From assembly GCA_017591395.1 (NCBI GenBank), contig WEDG01000468.1, positions 1-64,000 on the forward strand: a stretch of 64,000 nucleotides of DNA. The letters are read 5' to 3'. The notes below the pieces were generated by a model, which was given only the letters and a program-made list of their open reading frames with translations, made no database searches and was not told the DNA's origin. This DNA is from Schistocephalus solidus. Its lineage: Eukaryota; Platyhelminthes; Cestoda; Diphyllobothriidea; Diphyllobothriidae. Made by a program: the position numbers and the translations under genes. The first letter of the stretch is position 1; every line of letters starts with the position of its first letter. Of this stretch, positions 24,231-34,229 are shown in pieces.

Positions 24231-24879
24231 TTCGTAGAAGCAGGCGTAAATTATTCGCGTTGCATGCACCGCCTCGCTCCGATGGCAAGACAATGTTAAG
24301 ACGACCACGTTTTGACTGGAGTTCAGTGTCTTACAATGTAGTTTATGATTCTAAGAGGTGCATTACTATATGTCAGTTCGATCTTCACTAACGACAATGT
24401 CCACCGTGTACACGTATAGACGGTGACTTGCGCGTGAATTAGTTTAACGTTATCGTAAATACTAAACTTTAACAGTTACCATGCAATCATTCACAAACGC
24501 AGTTGCGTGAGGGGCTATACCGGCACGTTGAGACGTATTGCAGTAAAACAGAAGACAAGGTTGTTGAAGTAGAATCTCTTCGACGGGAACTGAGAGTGAA
24601 TAGTCACCCGCGCAACTTTGTCAGCCATTGCGTATGCAAATAAAGCGAGAGGCCAAATTGAACCAACCCTAAATTTTGCGGAGCTCTTCCGTACGTGAAA
24701 AAGGTATCGGAAGTCATCAGCCACCTTCTCACTCCACCTGGGGTTGGGGTTGTGTACAAGTGAGAGGAAAACCAACAGGCGCCTGAGCCTGAGACCGGAA
24801 GCCCCACTTTCATGGCAGGAAACGTCTGGAGCCGTTTATTGATATAACTCAGCTATCCGTGAAGCGAACACGTCGGTAA
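24231..24879. other. Unassigned sequence
   Basis: Minus frames 24515-24775 and 24604-24813 overlap in different phases and carry no recognisable motif. The right end may contain further upstream PLE-3 sequence too eroded to read. Confidence 0.35.
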
Positions 24880-25500
24880 AACCGGGAGATAACTCTGGAC
24901 GCGAATGGCTGAGCACGCAGCAGTATTTTGGAGGAAAGACGCTAGTTCTCAAGTTTTAGCCCACACAATGGGACTAAACCATATTTCCAAGTTATATAAG
25001 GTCAAAATCCTCACAAGTGGTGATAACCGAGTGAACCAACAGCAGCTCGAATCGTGGTTCTCAGGCCCGCAGTTCATCAACAGGTGTAATTACCTACCTT
25101 TCCCAAATTCTGTGTTGAGACTTTGCCCGAGCAGGGGAATCGAGCACGTGGGGCGGATGCGGGTGACCAACACTCCCAATGACGGCGAGCCAAATGGCCA
25201 CATAATTATCAGGCCAACATCCAACAGGGATGATTAAATTGCGGCCATTAAGGACTCGGACGCGGACAGCCAGGCTATCATCGCATCAATTACGACCCCC
25301 GGCGATGATCGTGGGAGCTAATTATTTAAGTAAGCATATGATCGCGTGGTCATTACGTACTATAAATACCACGCACCTTGTGTCTCTAGTACCCTTATTT
25401 GCTGCTGTTTCTGATGATGTTTTCGAGTGAGAATCCGAAACGTCAGACCAATAAACGTCTTGTTCCAGCGATCGCATCTTTCCATCTTCACCCGCATGAG
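24880..25500 (+). pseudogene. PLE-3 (Penelope-like) C-terminal fragment and 3' end
   Basis: The frame 24905-25237 reads 'RKDASSQVLAHTMGLNHISK', 'KILTSGDNRVNQQQLESWF' and 'SGPQFINRCNYLP'. This is the segment downstream of the GIY-YIG motif of one Penelope lineage, where the 'E.W' and 'N' part closes the nuclease fold. After the stop the non-coding tail continues to the hammerhead-like motif and ends in 'tcacccgcatgagctcagagg'. The RT and the front of the GIY-YIG domain are missing. The lineage differs from PLE-1 and PLE-2. Confidence 0.7.
25404..25470 (+). ncRNA. Hammerhead-ribozyme-like motif at PLE-3 terminus
   Basis: All core parts of a type I hammerhead occur in order. Stem I outer strand is GCTG (25404-25407). 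Core box CTGATGA is 25411-25417. Helix II is TTTTC/GAGAA (25420-25424 with 25429-25433), allowing one G-U. GAAA is 25437-25440. Helix III is CGT/ACG (25441-25443 with 25455-25457). The UC cleavage dinucleotide is 25458-25459. The returning stem I strand is CAGC (25466-25469). Weak points: imperfect closing of helix II and only 4 bp in stem I. Hammerheads are known in Penelope-like pseudo-LTRs, which supports the reading. Confidence 0.55.
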
Positions 25501-28209
25501 CTCAGAGGAAAGATGAAGTCAACAAAACTGAAAGCTGGATCGGTCACAGAGACAGACAGAGCTAAACAAGTCGTCTGAACTTCAGATTAATTATAGTGAG
25601 GAATGTGTTGAAGTGTCGTGGGGACAAGGTGCGTAAAATGAGCCCTATTCTTGTTCTCATCCCTCCCGTGCACAAGTCCACTGTCCGAGCCGGTCAGTCA
25701 GATGGTGCTGAGATTGGGCTCGATGGCCGACACAACTAAAGCCACCCGTTTGCACATGACCTGCCCCTCCAATCACATCACAGTTTCACACAACGGCTTT
25801 GGTTACCTGAACCTCACATGCGATAAAGTTTCCTAAAGACGGCCTGGAGAACGGTCTTCATGTACTAACTTAAGGCAATATGACTGAGACAGTGCTCTTG
25901 GCAAACTAGGTATTTTAATGACTTCGGTTGGTTTTGGTTTTGCACGTAGAAATGGAAATAAAGACAGAGCTTGCCGCGCTATGCTCATCTCATAACAGGC
26001 AGTACATTCTGACACAACTGTTTTTTCATCGACGAGACGAGTTAGTGGTTGGCTGGTGTTTCGCTCGCCGATGTAATGGGCGGATGCACTTCATCGTAGT
26101 GATCAGGTGAGTGTCTTTGGGTACGTAGCGTACGAGGACCACTTTCCGAATTGCATTATGATAAATTAATTAAAAGTCAATAAAGTTGCTTAAAGCATCC
26201 ATTTATCGAGTTGTTATAAAAGACTCACCTCTTGGATCACCTGAAAAGCCAGAGTGTTACTACGTATTCCAGTGAAGTCATGGGTTATTTCAAGATGAAA
26301 AAGGAAGCGCTACATTTTTATTAAACAAAGGAACTTGGAATTAAATACTTAATTTTGATTAAAAAATGTTGATCTATTGATGCAACATCTGATTAATTTG
26401 GTGATGTTTCTAAATTCACAACTTAAATTTTTTATGATGTGGCTTTTGGTATGGGGGATCAGGCGCAATTATGCAACGGATCATTTAGAACCCATTTCTT
26501 AATCGTACTTCTTTTTTGACAAATTTTAGTTGCACATTCCTGAGCTTTTAGGCAAAGGACAAAGATTTAAATTTTTCGCCAACCGTAAAAGAAAGAAAAA
26601 AAGATTATATTGGTGGTAATCATGCAGCCACTAAGATGTTGGCCCTCCTTGTAAATGAGGTTGACTAACATTCTTACCTTGTGCCGGCTTTTAACAATCA
26701 TGCAGGAAGTTTTCCGTTATCGCGAAAGATCCATCCTACAAGATAAACAGAAAGAACTTTCAATCACATATGAACACACGTTCATCAAACCAATCCCCAA
26801 AACAAAACATTTTAGGGTCCAGCTCTTATGACTGACACATTTCAGCCGCTCATCAATTCCAAAACTGACGAATTGTGCGCAAATAAAATAATTTTCTGTA
26901 ATTCCAATTGAAGTTTTTGTCCTACCGGAACATTCTTATATCAAAAATTATTTTCCCCTTTAATATAACATTCTACTTCCCGGTTGGAAAACTGATGTCT
27001 TGTTTTGAATGGCCTGATCGTTAGAGATATCAGTTCGCGAACTTACGTCCAAACTGACGGGTGGAATTTGAAGAAATGAGGTCGCGGTTGAACGACTGAA
27101 ATATCCACAAAATTATATTGCAAAATATCCTGTATATGCCAAGATGTGGTCCTGTTAAAGGACAAGCGAGATGGGCGGGATAAATTCATACAGCGCTTCG
27201 ACACCCATGTGTACCACCCTTTCGGAAAAACGCAGCGGCGAAGTACTAAGTAAAGTTTACGTCCTCTCTCTCTCTCTCTGTGTGTGTGTGTGTTCACCTC
27301 CAGTTGGCTATTTATTTTCTCTAGCGACCAGACTTCATGCTTGAGTGAGTCTACAATTAGGATACAAATGACAATCTGCATACAAAGTACAGCCAGAAAA
27401 CCCCTCCAAAAAAGTAAACGTTTTCACAAAAACCTTGTTTTGAAGGTTGGTCCCAACAATAACAAAAGGAGCAACATTTTATGCCGCCAGTGGAAGACTC
27501 TAAAAACCGTGAAGCGCTCACGGTTATTCCAAGGAAATCCGTAAACTCAGCGAACTCTACCACTGAGAGAGTCTCATTGGCATGCTTTCTTAGGAGCTGG
27601 TGAGGTCGGGCAACCCTTGCCAATCTCTCTTCGAGCAAAGTGAAAAGAACACCGACGAAGACGGGGGAAACTGGTGTAGTAGTTTCTGACTTTTTTATCA
27701 TCATCGACCAACCACAACCAAACCCAAGCTGGGAAGACTTTTACATTTTACCCCGAACAGTTTAGTTAATAGACACTTAAATTCAACCTTCTATCAGCTG
27801 AAGTGTATGAACAGGTTGTATCGACTGCGAATGAGCAGCAGCTCATCGGCAAGCACTTTCGGTTCCAAAGGGATATTCTTGGTTGGGTGCATATGAAAGG
27901 AGATGAAGCCGTAGTTCTTGTTTTTTGGTGCTTGGTTTATAGTCGCTCCATGCTTAACAAGCTGGGGCTCAAGATAGGGGTATAGTCCTGTTCCACGCCA
28001 CCGTTTCTCTATGCAGCTCTCGACCTTGTTTCTCCCAGCTGTATTGCTGATCACTTTTATTTTCCCATTCAGCTTGCGCCTTCTGCCAACCAGAAGTCTG
28101 TGGTTTCTCCTAATACCCATGGACTGTTTCAAGATTCTTTCTTTTCACCTCACCGCTTTCTCTTTTTACTGACAAACTGAGATCGCCCAACAATTACCTG
28201 CATTCCTTT
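25501..28209. other. Unassigned sequence, with an R2 scrap and a (CT)n(GT)n run
   Basis: 25893-25958 repeats part of R2. A compound microsatellite (CT)n followed by (GT)n lies at 27262-27293. Frames at 27043-27381 (-), 27357-27704 (-) and 27794-28132 (-) are 112-115 codons long; none shows a conserved motif. The last is basic and might be an eroded protein, but nothing supports a function. The stretch 26160-27000 is AT-rich and empty. Confidence 0.4.
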
Positions 28210-28511
28210 GACCCACTTGTGAAAAACTCAGCGGCCTTTACTAATTAATTGGGCTTGGTAACCATCTGGTGGTTTCTAGATTGATTGCTCAGGAAATCCT
28301 GCTTGGGCATTCAGCTAACTGTATCAGAATTGATGGATTCCATACGTTACAGTAGGCTGGGTGGGTAACTTGACCCAAGTTGGATATCAATCACGGCTCC
28401 AAGTGGCGCCTCATAGCTCTGTTGGCTAGAGCGTTGGCTCTACTTAAGCCTTTCCCCTGCTGGCGTGGATTCGAATCCCACCGAGGCCGCCGAGTTTTTC
28501 ACAAGTGGGTC
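28210..28511 (+). repeat. tRNA(Ser)-like sequence flanked by 28-bp inverted repeats
   Basis: 28404-28486 folds as a tRNA-like element. It has GCCTC/GAGGC acceptor pairing, a D arm GCTC/GAGC (A box 'tagctctgttggctagagc'), an anticodon arm GGCT/AGCC with loop CTACTTA (anticodon ACT), a longer variable region, and B box 'ggattcgaatccc'. The 3' flank 'ggccgccgagtttttcacaa' (28484-28503) has its reverse complement at 28216-28235 ('cttgtgaaaaactcagcggc'). Weak stems argue for a SINE head or pseudo-tRNA rather than a working tRNA. Confidence 0.5.
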
Positions 28512-28689
28512 AACTATATTCTTAAAATCTGCCCAAACCTCTACTAATTATGCTTGATAATCATCCTTCCTATGCCGGCCGCATGGCGAGGCCAGTGGGT
28601 TGAGATCAATGGGACTAGGGGTCGAGGTAGGGTAGGTTGTGGGTAATGTTTGGGGTCAAGTGAGGAAATGAATATGACTATCCAATACG

Positions 28690-28950
28690 CGGGATGAACG
28701 ATTATCAGCGGGGGGGACAACATGCGGACACCACCTGAAGTGTTGTTCGGCCACGGAAGAGAGAGTGCCTATACGAGCGTCTTCTGACAGCGCAGTGCGT
28801 TGTTTGTAAGCCATATGGCCACCGCCTCGGCTGTTGCAAGCACTTGCTGGCGTAGGCCTTCAAAGAAGTTGGCTGGTGTCCGGTAGACAACCTATATGGC
28901 GTCTTTGGGATCAACGTGGAGAATGTTATCAACTAGCTGGGTGAGAATAG
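28690..28950 (-). pseudogene. PLE-2 C-terminal tail, minus strand
   Basis: Reverse-complement translation from about 28945 gives 'QLVDNILHVDPKDAI', then 'RQQVLATAEAVAIWLTNN'. This is directly comparable with 'HLVDPDNRVDLKEAV' and 'RQQVLATAEVVTIRLTNP' of the plus copy at 29281-29460. The nucleotide resemblance is clear along about 220 bases. It is only the part after the GIY-YIG motif. Confidence 0.65.
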
Positions 28951-28964
28951 AAAAGCCTATAAAC

Positions 28965-29510
28965 CGCAAAGCATATCACCTTAACTGCAGAAAATAAGGA
29001 CGTGTTCATAAGACTGCCCTTCCTAGGGGATGCAACGGCTGAAAACAGCGTTCCCCGCGCCGAACCTATGGGCATTCCTTACGAACTCCCCCCTCCTACG
29101 TGTGGAAGGTAAAGACCAACTCGCGTTGAAGGCCACCTTAATATATATTTACTCATTCACTTGCTCCTGTGGAACAGGATACATTGACGGTACACCGAAG
29201 TGCCTGGAAAAGAGGGTACATGAACACATACCTGTCTGGTTAGGTAGAGGTGAAACTACATCAATCTGACGTTCTATTCTTTAGCCCATCTAGTTGATCC
29301 TGATAACCGCGTCGATCTCAAAGAAGCTGTTCAGGTTGTCTAATGGACACCATCCAACTTATTTAAAGACCTTCGCCAGCAAGTTCTTGCAACAGCTGAG
29401 GTGGTGACTATACGGCTGACAAACCCGACTGCTGTCAGAAGATGCTGGTACAATCACACCCTTTCTCTCCCATGGCCACATTTCCCCCTTCCCCCAGTCC
29501 CAGTGACTTC
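28965..29510 (+). pseudogene. PLE-2 GIY-YIG endonuclease region
   Basis: It starts with 'LPFLGDATAE' (about 29009-29038, frame differing from the next). The frame 29030-29269 then has 'LIYIYSFTCSCGTGYIDGTP' and 'KCLEKRVHEHIP': the 'CSCG.GYI' box is the YIG part (YID here, so the Gly is changed) and 'R..EH' holds the catalytic Arg/Glu region. After a frameshift 'HLVDPDNRVDLKEAV', 'RQQVLATAEVVTIRL' and 'LSLPWP' end the protein. Such nucleases cut target DNA for Penelope-like elements. The RT is missing. Confidence 0.7.
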
Positions 29511-29999
29511 AACCCACCGGCCTTGCCATGCGGTTGGCGTAGGAACGATGATTACTAACCATGAGACACCTATAAACCCTGTCAATTCTTCATGTTTTCC
29601 TTATCCATGTGATTGTACCGGTTCGAAGATGAGGCACCGCAAACGCCTGTTCACCGACGTGACTTTGCAAAGTTTTATTGCTTTTATTTAACCAAAGACA
29701 GTGTCTTCGTAATTGGGGGTTTTAGTTGATTAACTTTATCTTATTTCAGATTGAGTGGCGAATTTTATTACTTAAAGCATATCACCTGAGGTAGGTCATT
29801 TAATGCAGTTTAAAATGAATTAAACTTGCCTTACACCTATCTCACTCTTTCGTCCACATCCATCTTGTACCGATAGACAGATGAAGTCGAGACACCAGAC
29901 GTGGACGAAAGGTTGTTCATTTCGTTTATAAATCAATTTAAAGTCAGATGTTGCCAGGTGAGCACAGAACACAGATCCTTTCATCTTTCGCCCATCCTA

Positions 30000-31130
30000 G
30001 TAGATGCCTGAAAAAATGCCTTCGTCCGGAAGGTTTGCGCATATCTGAACGTTAAACTGTGATCTTTTTCAGGTTAAATAAATATTCCGAAGGTGCCATT
30101 ATAGCTGAAATCCTGTCTGCTTACCACAGTGCCTATTGTTTTGTCTGATCCATGCCTGTTCAGATTCAATGTTGAGAAAATGCCACCAAGTCATACCTGA
30201 TGAGTTGCATTTACCTCGCAAAACATTGGTTTGGGTACGAAGATAGAAACAACATCGACAGCTACCATTATTTCATCTGCTGCGATGTTGAGTCTTCGTA
30301 CTTTTTCCAGAAACCCTAGAGAGTTGTCAATGGATGTTTCACAATTCTTTTGTCAATGGTTGTAATTTTTTGGAAAAGCCAAAAAAATAAATCTTATAAC
30401 TGGGTGCGCCGAGTAACGATACTATCGGTCGCAGTGCCACCTCCGGTTTGTGAACCTTAGGTAGTCCATAGATCGTAGCTATGGTCGGTTCGGTCTGTCT
30501 CAAGGATTTTACAATATCTACTGATAGTTGCTTCTTTCCTTTAAGACTTTAGTACTTTTTCAATCGATGAATTCCGTGTTTTGGTGTGATCTGTGTCAAG
30601 AGGTTAATAGGTTGACCTATCTTGTAACAATGACAGCATCTTTGTATGGAAGGCTGCTTTGTCCAAAATAGATGTTGAACCTTCTTTGTCCGCAGGAAGG
30701 ATTACGATGCTTTTGTCTGTTTTGAGAGAATTTACCCCTATTATTTATTCGTTTGCTAGTACTGAAAATGGATTTCGGTTCATTAAAGTAGTACAGTGTT
30801 ATTTCGAATTGTGAAACGTTACTCGTCTGTAAGAGTCTCCGCTGATATACTGGACTCCAAGGTCGCAAGAAAGTCAAGGTATTTCACGTCCGAAAGATTG
30901 CATGTTATTGCCTTCGAAAGGACATGTTTTCCGTTAGTGTTGGCTTCTCGAGGACAGATTTATTACATCTTTTGAGCAATTCGGGTTTGAGTTAGATTGT
31001 TGGGTAATGGCCATCCATTTATTTTCTAACATTCCTATCTTCTTCTGTGGTTCGATGCTGGACACATAGGTACTGGTCGTATAACCACAAGTCTGATTAT
31101 GACCTGGGGAACCAGAGACGAAAATTTACC
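30000..31130 (-). pseudogene. Penelope-like RT N-terminal half, heavily decayed
   Basis: On the minus strand, in shifting frames: 'ILPADKEGSTSILDKAAF' (about 30705-30652), comparable to 'TLSADKARPTVIMDKSDF' of PLE-1; 'YGLPKVHKPEVALRPIVS' (about 30477-30424), matching 'YGLPKFHKPGVLLRPIGS'; and 'EIMVAVDVVSIFVP' (about 30288-30247), the RT motif A corresponding to 'EVMVSFDVISLFTF'. This order is the classic start of a Penelope RT. The rest, including the YVDD box, is absent or unreadable. It may belong to PLE-2. Confidence 0.6.
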
Positions 31131-31195
31131 TGATGAAGTTTCTTATTGTTTACCAAAAAACTTCTTTACTTCGAATTATACTTCTTGGGATACCC

Positions 31196-31197
<2 letters not shown>

Positions 31198-31267
<70 letters not shown>
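31198..31267. repeat. (TA)n microsatellite
   Basis: About 70 bases of alternating T and A, immediately before a SINE body. It produces Ile-Tyr runs in frames crossing it. Confidence 0.95.
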
Positions 31268-31270
<3 letters not shown>

Positions 31271-31521
31271 AGTGTGCGGCTGACCGATCTGCTTAAGGAA
31301 CATTTATGTTCCGTTGTGCCCACACAGGCGGTCGCATAGCGACGTGTAGCATATGTTGATAATGTGGAACCGACAAAGACAAGGGAGACCGGAATGGCCA
31401 TTTCTAGCTTATTAGCTGTCATCAGCCAGTCATACCCAATCCCAAGTGTGGAACACCTGGGATTCGAACCCGCGACCTTTGGTAATTGAGTCAAACGCTC
31501 TACCATTAAGCCACGGGCTCG
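31268..31521 (-). repeat. tRNA-derived SINE
   Basis: Read leftwards from 31521, 'ccgtggcttaatggtagagc' (A box, 31516-31497) is followed by 'gcgggttcgaatccc' (B box, 31473-31459). Then comes the body 'gattgggtatgactggctga', 'ccattccggtctcccttgtc' and a tail ending near the TA run with 'aagcagatcggtcagccgca'. The split pol III promoter and tRNA-like head define a SINE. Closely similar units are at 35715-35862 and 35880-36168. The frame 31198-31569 (-) is only a translation of this repeat. Confidence 0.8.
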
Positions 31522-31539
31522 TTGCTTTGTCGGTTGCGA

Positions 31540-31652
31540 TCGGGAATATGATGATAGTGTGCGGCTCACCGATCTGCTTAAGGAACATTTATGGCCATTC
31601 CGGTCTCCCTTGTCTTTGTCGGTTCCACTTTATCAATATATGCTACACGTGG
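31540..31652 (+). repeat. SINE body fragment forming an inverted repeat with the preceding SINE
   Basis: 31552-31592 repeats in direct orientation the stretch 31268-31309 ('gtgtgcggctcaccgatctg'). 31591-31650 ('atggccattccggtctccct' and on) is then the reverse complement of 31341-31400. The fragment has no tRNA-like head. Confidence 0.75.
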
Positions 31653-32162
31653 CTTACGGTAGACCGTTGTCCTTATCTACCCGTCTGTCAGCTTTGTAAC
31701 TTGGACGTCAAGGAAGGGTAACTAATTGTTGATTTCTTCTTCCATGGTAAACTGGATGTCGTGAAAGATTGAATTCAACAATGCCTTAAAAGACTGCAAG
31801 TGACTACTCTTGATTATGACGAACGTGTCATCGACGTATCTGGCCCAGAACTTCGGGGGTACGAGATGCCTCTGCAAAACTGCTTTGGCAATTAGTCCAG
31901 ACCGAGGTGAGCCCATTGGCGTCTCCTTCTTTTGCTCGTAGACCTGGCCATTGCCGTTTTGAGGGTTTCCAATTCGTGCGTCGTAAAGGTTGACTGGCAA
32001 GTCAAAGAATGTTTTTCAATCATACGGCGGTATTTGTTAATTCGGACGTGACAATCTCGAATTAGCACCCTGATTATTCTCTTCTTGAAATCTTCCATCG
32101 TCCGCTGGCATAGGTCAGTGATCAAAGGCGGTTTATATGTGAGGCATTTCGGTAAGACGTTC
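31653..32162 (-). mobile_element. PLE-1 copy with internal deletion
   Basis: Reading leftwards: 'DFKKRIIRVLIRDCHVRINK' and 'FTTHELETLKTA' (32125-31955), then directly 'GQVYEQKKETPMGSPRSGLI', 'FWARYVDDTFVIIK' and 'FTMEEEINN' (31948-31722). In the long copy the same two segments are about 970 bases apart (34251 and 35225), so the RT fingers and motif A are deleted. The YVDD box is present. The left end stops just after the palm, the right end at a junction with a LINE-A tail. Confidence 0.8.
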
Positions 32163-32900
32163 TCTTCTTTGCTTCTAGGTATAGTTTTCTTTGGAATAAC
32201 TTGCCAATTGAAATTAGGTAGTTAACTAGTCTATCTGCATTCAAGCGAAGACTGCACATTTATCTTAACACTGATTCTATTAACCTTTTATTTTCCTCAT
32301 CTTTTCCCAGTAGCTTTCCCCATGACTCAGAGAAAGGACCATCGGGAATTTAAGTCACCCTCTTGAAACTATATTTTCGCTACCTCGAGTTGCCTATGAA
32401 CTATGATGTCTCCTTATATCACCAGTCATCCAAACGATGACGTTATTCGAACGTACACATTCGGTGGTCCAAAGTCTAAAATGCTACCGCATTTTCGTGA
32501 GATTTTGTTTCATACGCCTAAGTAATCAAGAGCGAATCATATCGACGTTACATTATCTCATTCTGAAATGCTACTGCAGTATTACCCTACTCTACCACCT
32601 GACCATTTTTTCCTTAACAGTTTTTCCTCCTTCCTTCTATAAAAAATGAAGGCCTATTGAACTCTGCCTCCCTTTTTAAGGTAGGAGTTTTTTTTCACTG
32701 CCTATTTTTTCTAGTTCACCATTAGTTTCAAAACATCGCTAACTGTTGACATTGCAGGACAAGTTATGTCTACATTTTTAAGTATTTGTATATTTTATCT
32801 GCACACAATGTCATAAATTTATTTCGTTACTAATGTTTGCTTAGACAGTGCCTTGCCGGTGCTAACCAAATATAAATTCCACATTCTAAATAAATTATAA
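32163..32900 (+). mobile_element. LINE-A 3' end, 5'-truncated
   Basis: Starts at 'tctcttctttgcttctaggt' and follows 45309-46118 base for base with few differences, through the last coding bits (SFKRRLHIYLN-like, frame-broken), the 3'UTR ('ggtaggagttttttttcact') and the end 'cagtgccttgccggtgctaa' with an A/T-rich tail. It lies exactly between the two PLE-1 copies. Confidence 0.85.
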
Positions 32901-33678
32901 ATTCGAAATATCCATTATGAACGCGTGAACTTTGACCTGCCCGATCGCTGCTGACTTCCTTAGACCTCCCCGAGGTTGAACGCCGGCGGGCTCGCGTGAC
33001 CGCTGTCCCCTTTGGAGCCGTCGTAGGTTTAGGCAAGGCAGCGTGCCTGTTGGCGTCCCCCACGTCAATCAGCGGACTGAGCAGTCGTTGCTGCTCTCGT
33101 GAGATGTTCTCCGTTTTACGGGCGCATTGGTGGGGCAGTGTTTGACTTTGGTCATGTGACCTTCGGCCTCCACCCCGTTTTTCCGTGAGCGTGGGCTCTC
33201 GGTTCCGCGTGCACGTTTGCATTATTGGCCCTGGTCGAGCAGATCCAAGCCTTGTACGAAGCGCCTGATAGGCGGGATGTAAGTCTATAGCTCGGTCAAG
33301 TGTGCCAGTTGAGGACCAACTCTCAAGCACCAGTCTGGCCGTCTTCTCATTGGCTCGGCCAATCAGCCTCGTTTTCTCAAAGGCGAAATCGTGGTTCAGC
33401 TGTTGTGCGTGACGATAAACCAAAGAGAACTTGTCTTTGCGGTTGATTGCAAGTTGGTGTTCATGCAACCTTGTGCCCAGTCGCTTGCCCGTTTCGCAAA
33501 CATACCTTGCATCACAATCTTGGCATTGTATGTTGTAGACCCCTGCTGATTGTTCTGTTACTGGTAGCGGGTCTTTGGGCTTCATGACTTGCTGTCTGAT
33601 AGTGCATTCTGGTTTATGAGCCACGCAAATCCCAAAAGGTTTTAGGATTCTTGCAGTCGCCTCTGAAACGTTCCTCAC
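32895..33678 (-). pseudogene. PLE-1 GIY-YIG endonuclease domain
   Basis: The open frame reads 282 codons to 32830, but the last 20 or so belong to LINE-A antisense. 'ATARILKPFGICVAHKP' is followed by 'GVYNIQCQDCDARYVCETGK' (GVY at residues 46-48; YVC at 59-61 replaces the usual YIG/YVG, so a conserved Gly is lost) and 'RLGTRLHEHQ' with Arg70 and Glu73. 'SLVYRHAQQLNHDFAFEKTR' and 'LESWSS' complete the nuclease. The Arg/Ser-rich end is variable. The frame begins with GTG directly at the frameshift, so it is not a true start. Confidence 0.85.
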
Positions 33679-34217
33679 ATAGGGGATTGCGAGCCAAAAC
33701 TGTGGATTTCTTCGTTCGACCGCTCAAACCGAGGCTTCCTGAGACATTTGCGGATAAAGGACTTTGAATAACCGTTGGCTGATAAAAGGGCATATAAGTA
33801 CTCCATCTCCTCCATCTTCCCACTGTCGTCGCTGCAGTGTGTTTGGACACGTCGGAAGAGGGTTCTGACACAACTGCGTTTGTGGCCAACAGGGTTGTTG
33901 CTTCGGAAATGGAGGATGCACTTAGGGTTGGTTGCCTTAAGGTAGACCGTTGTTCTTATCTTCCCGTCTACCAGCTTTGTAACTTGGACGTTAAGGAAGG
34001 GCAACTGATTGTTGGCTTCTTCTTCCATGGTAAACTGTATATCGGGAAAGATTGAATTCAACAATGCCTTGAAAGCCTGCAAGTGACTCCTCTTGATTAT
34101 GACGAACGTGTCATCGACGTATCTGGCCCAGAACTTCGGGGGGTACGAGCTGAAGACCAGCTGCTCAAGCCTCTGCAAAACCGCTTCGGCAATTAGTCCA
34201 GACAGAGGCGAGCCCAT
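33675..34217 (-). pseudogene. PLE-1 RT palm/thumb with intact YVDD
   Basis: A 180-codon open frame. 'MGSPLSGLIAEAVLQRLE' (residues 1-18) is RT motif B. 'FWARYVDDTFVII' has the catalytic Asp pair at residues 35 and 36. 'LPFLNVQV' lies around residues 70-77 and the thumb follows, with 'KMEEMEYLYALLSANGYSKS'. The frame stops at 33677 (TGA) inside what should be a continuous 'SQSPYVRNVSEATARIL' segment, so a one-base loss separates it from the endonuclease frame. Confidence 0.85.
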
Positions 34218-34229
34218 TGACGTCCCCTT

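Noticed and set aside
31448..31521. Functional tRNA gene on the minus strand
   Set aside because: A and B boxes exist, but the stems are imperfect and the unit continues into a repeated body present at several loci; it is a SINE head.
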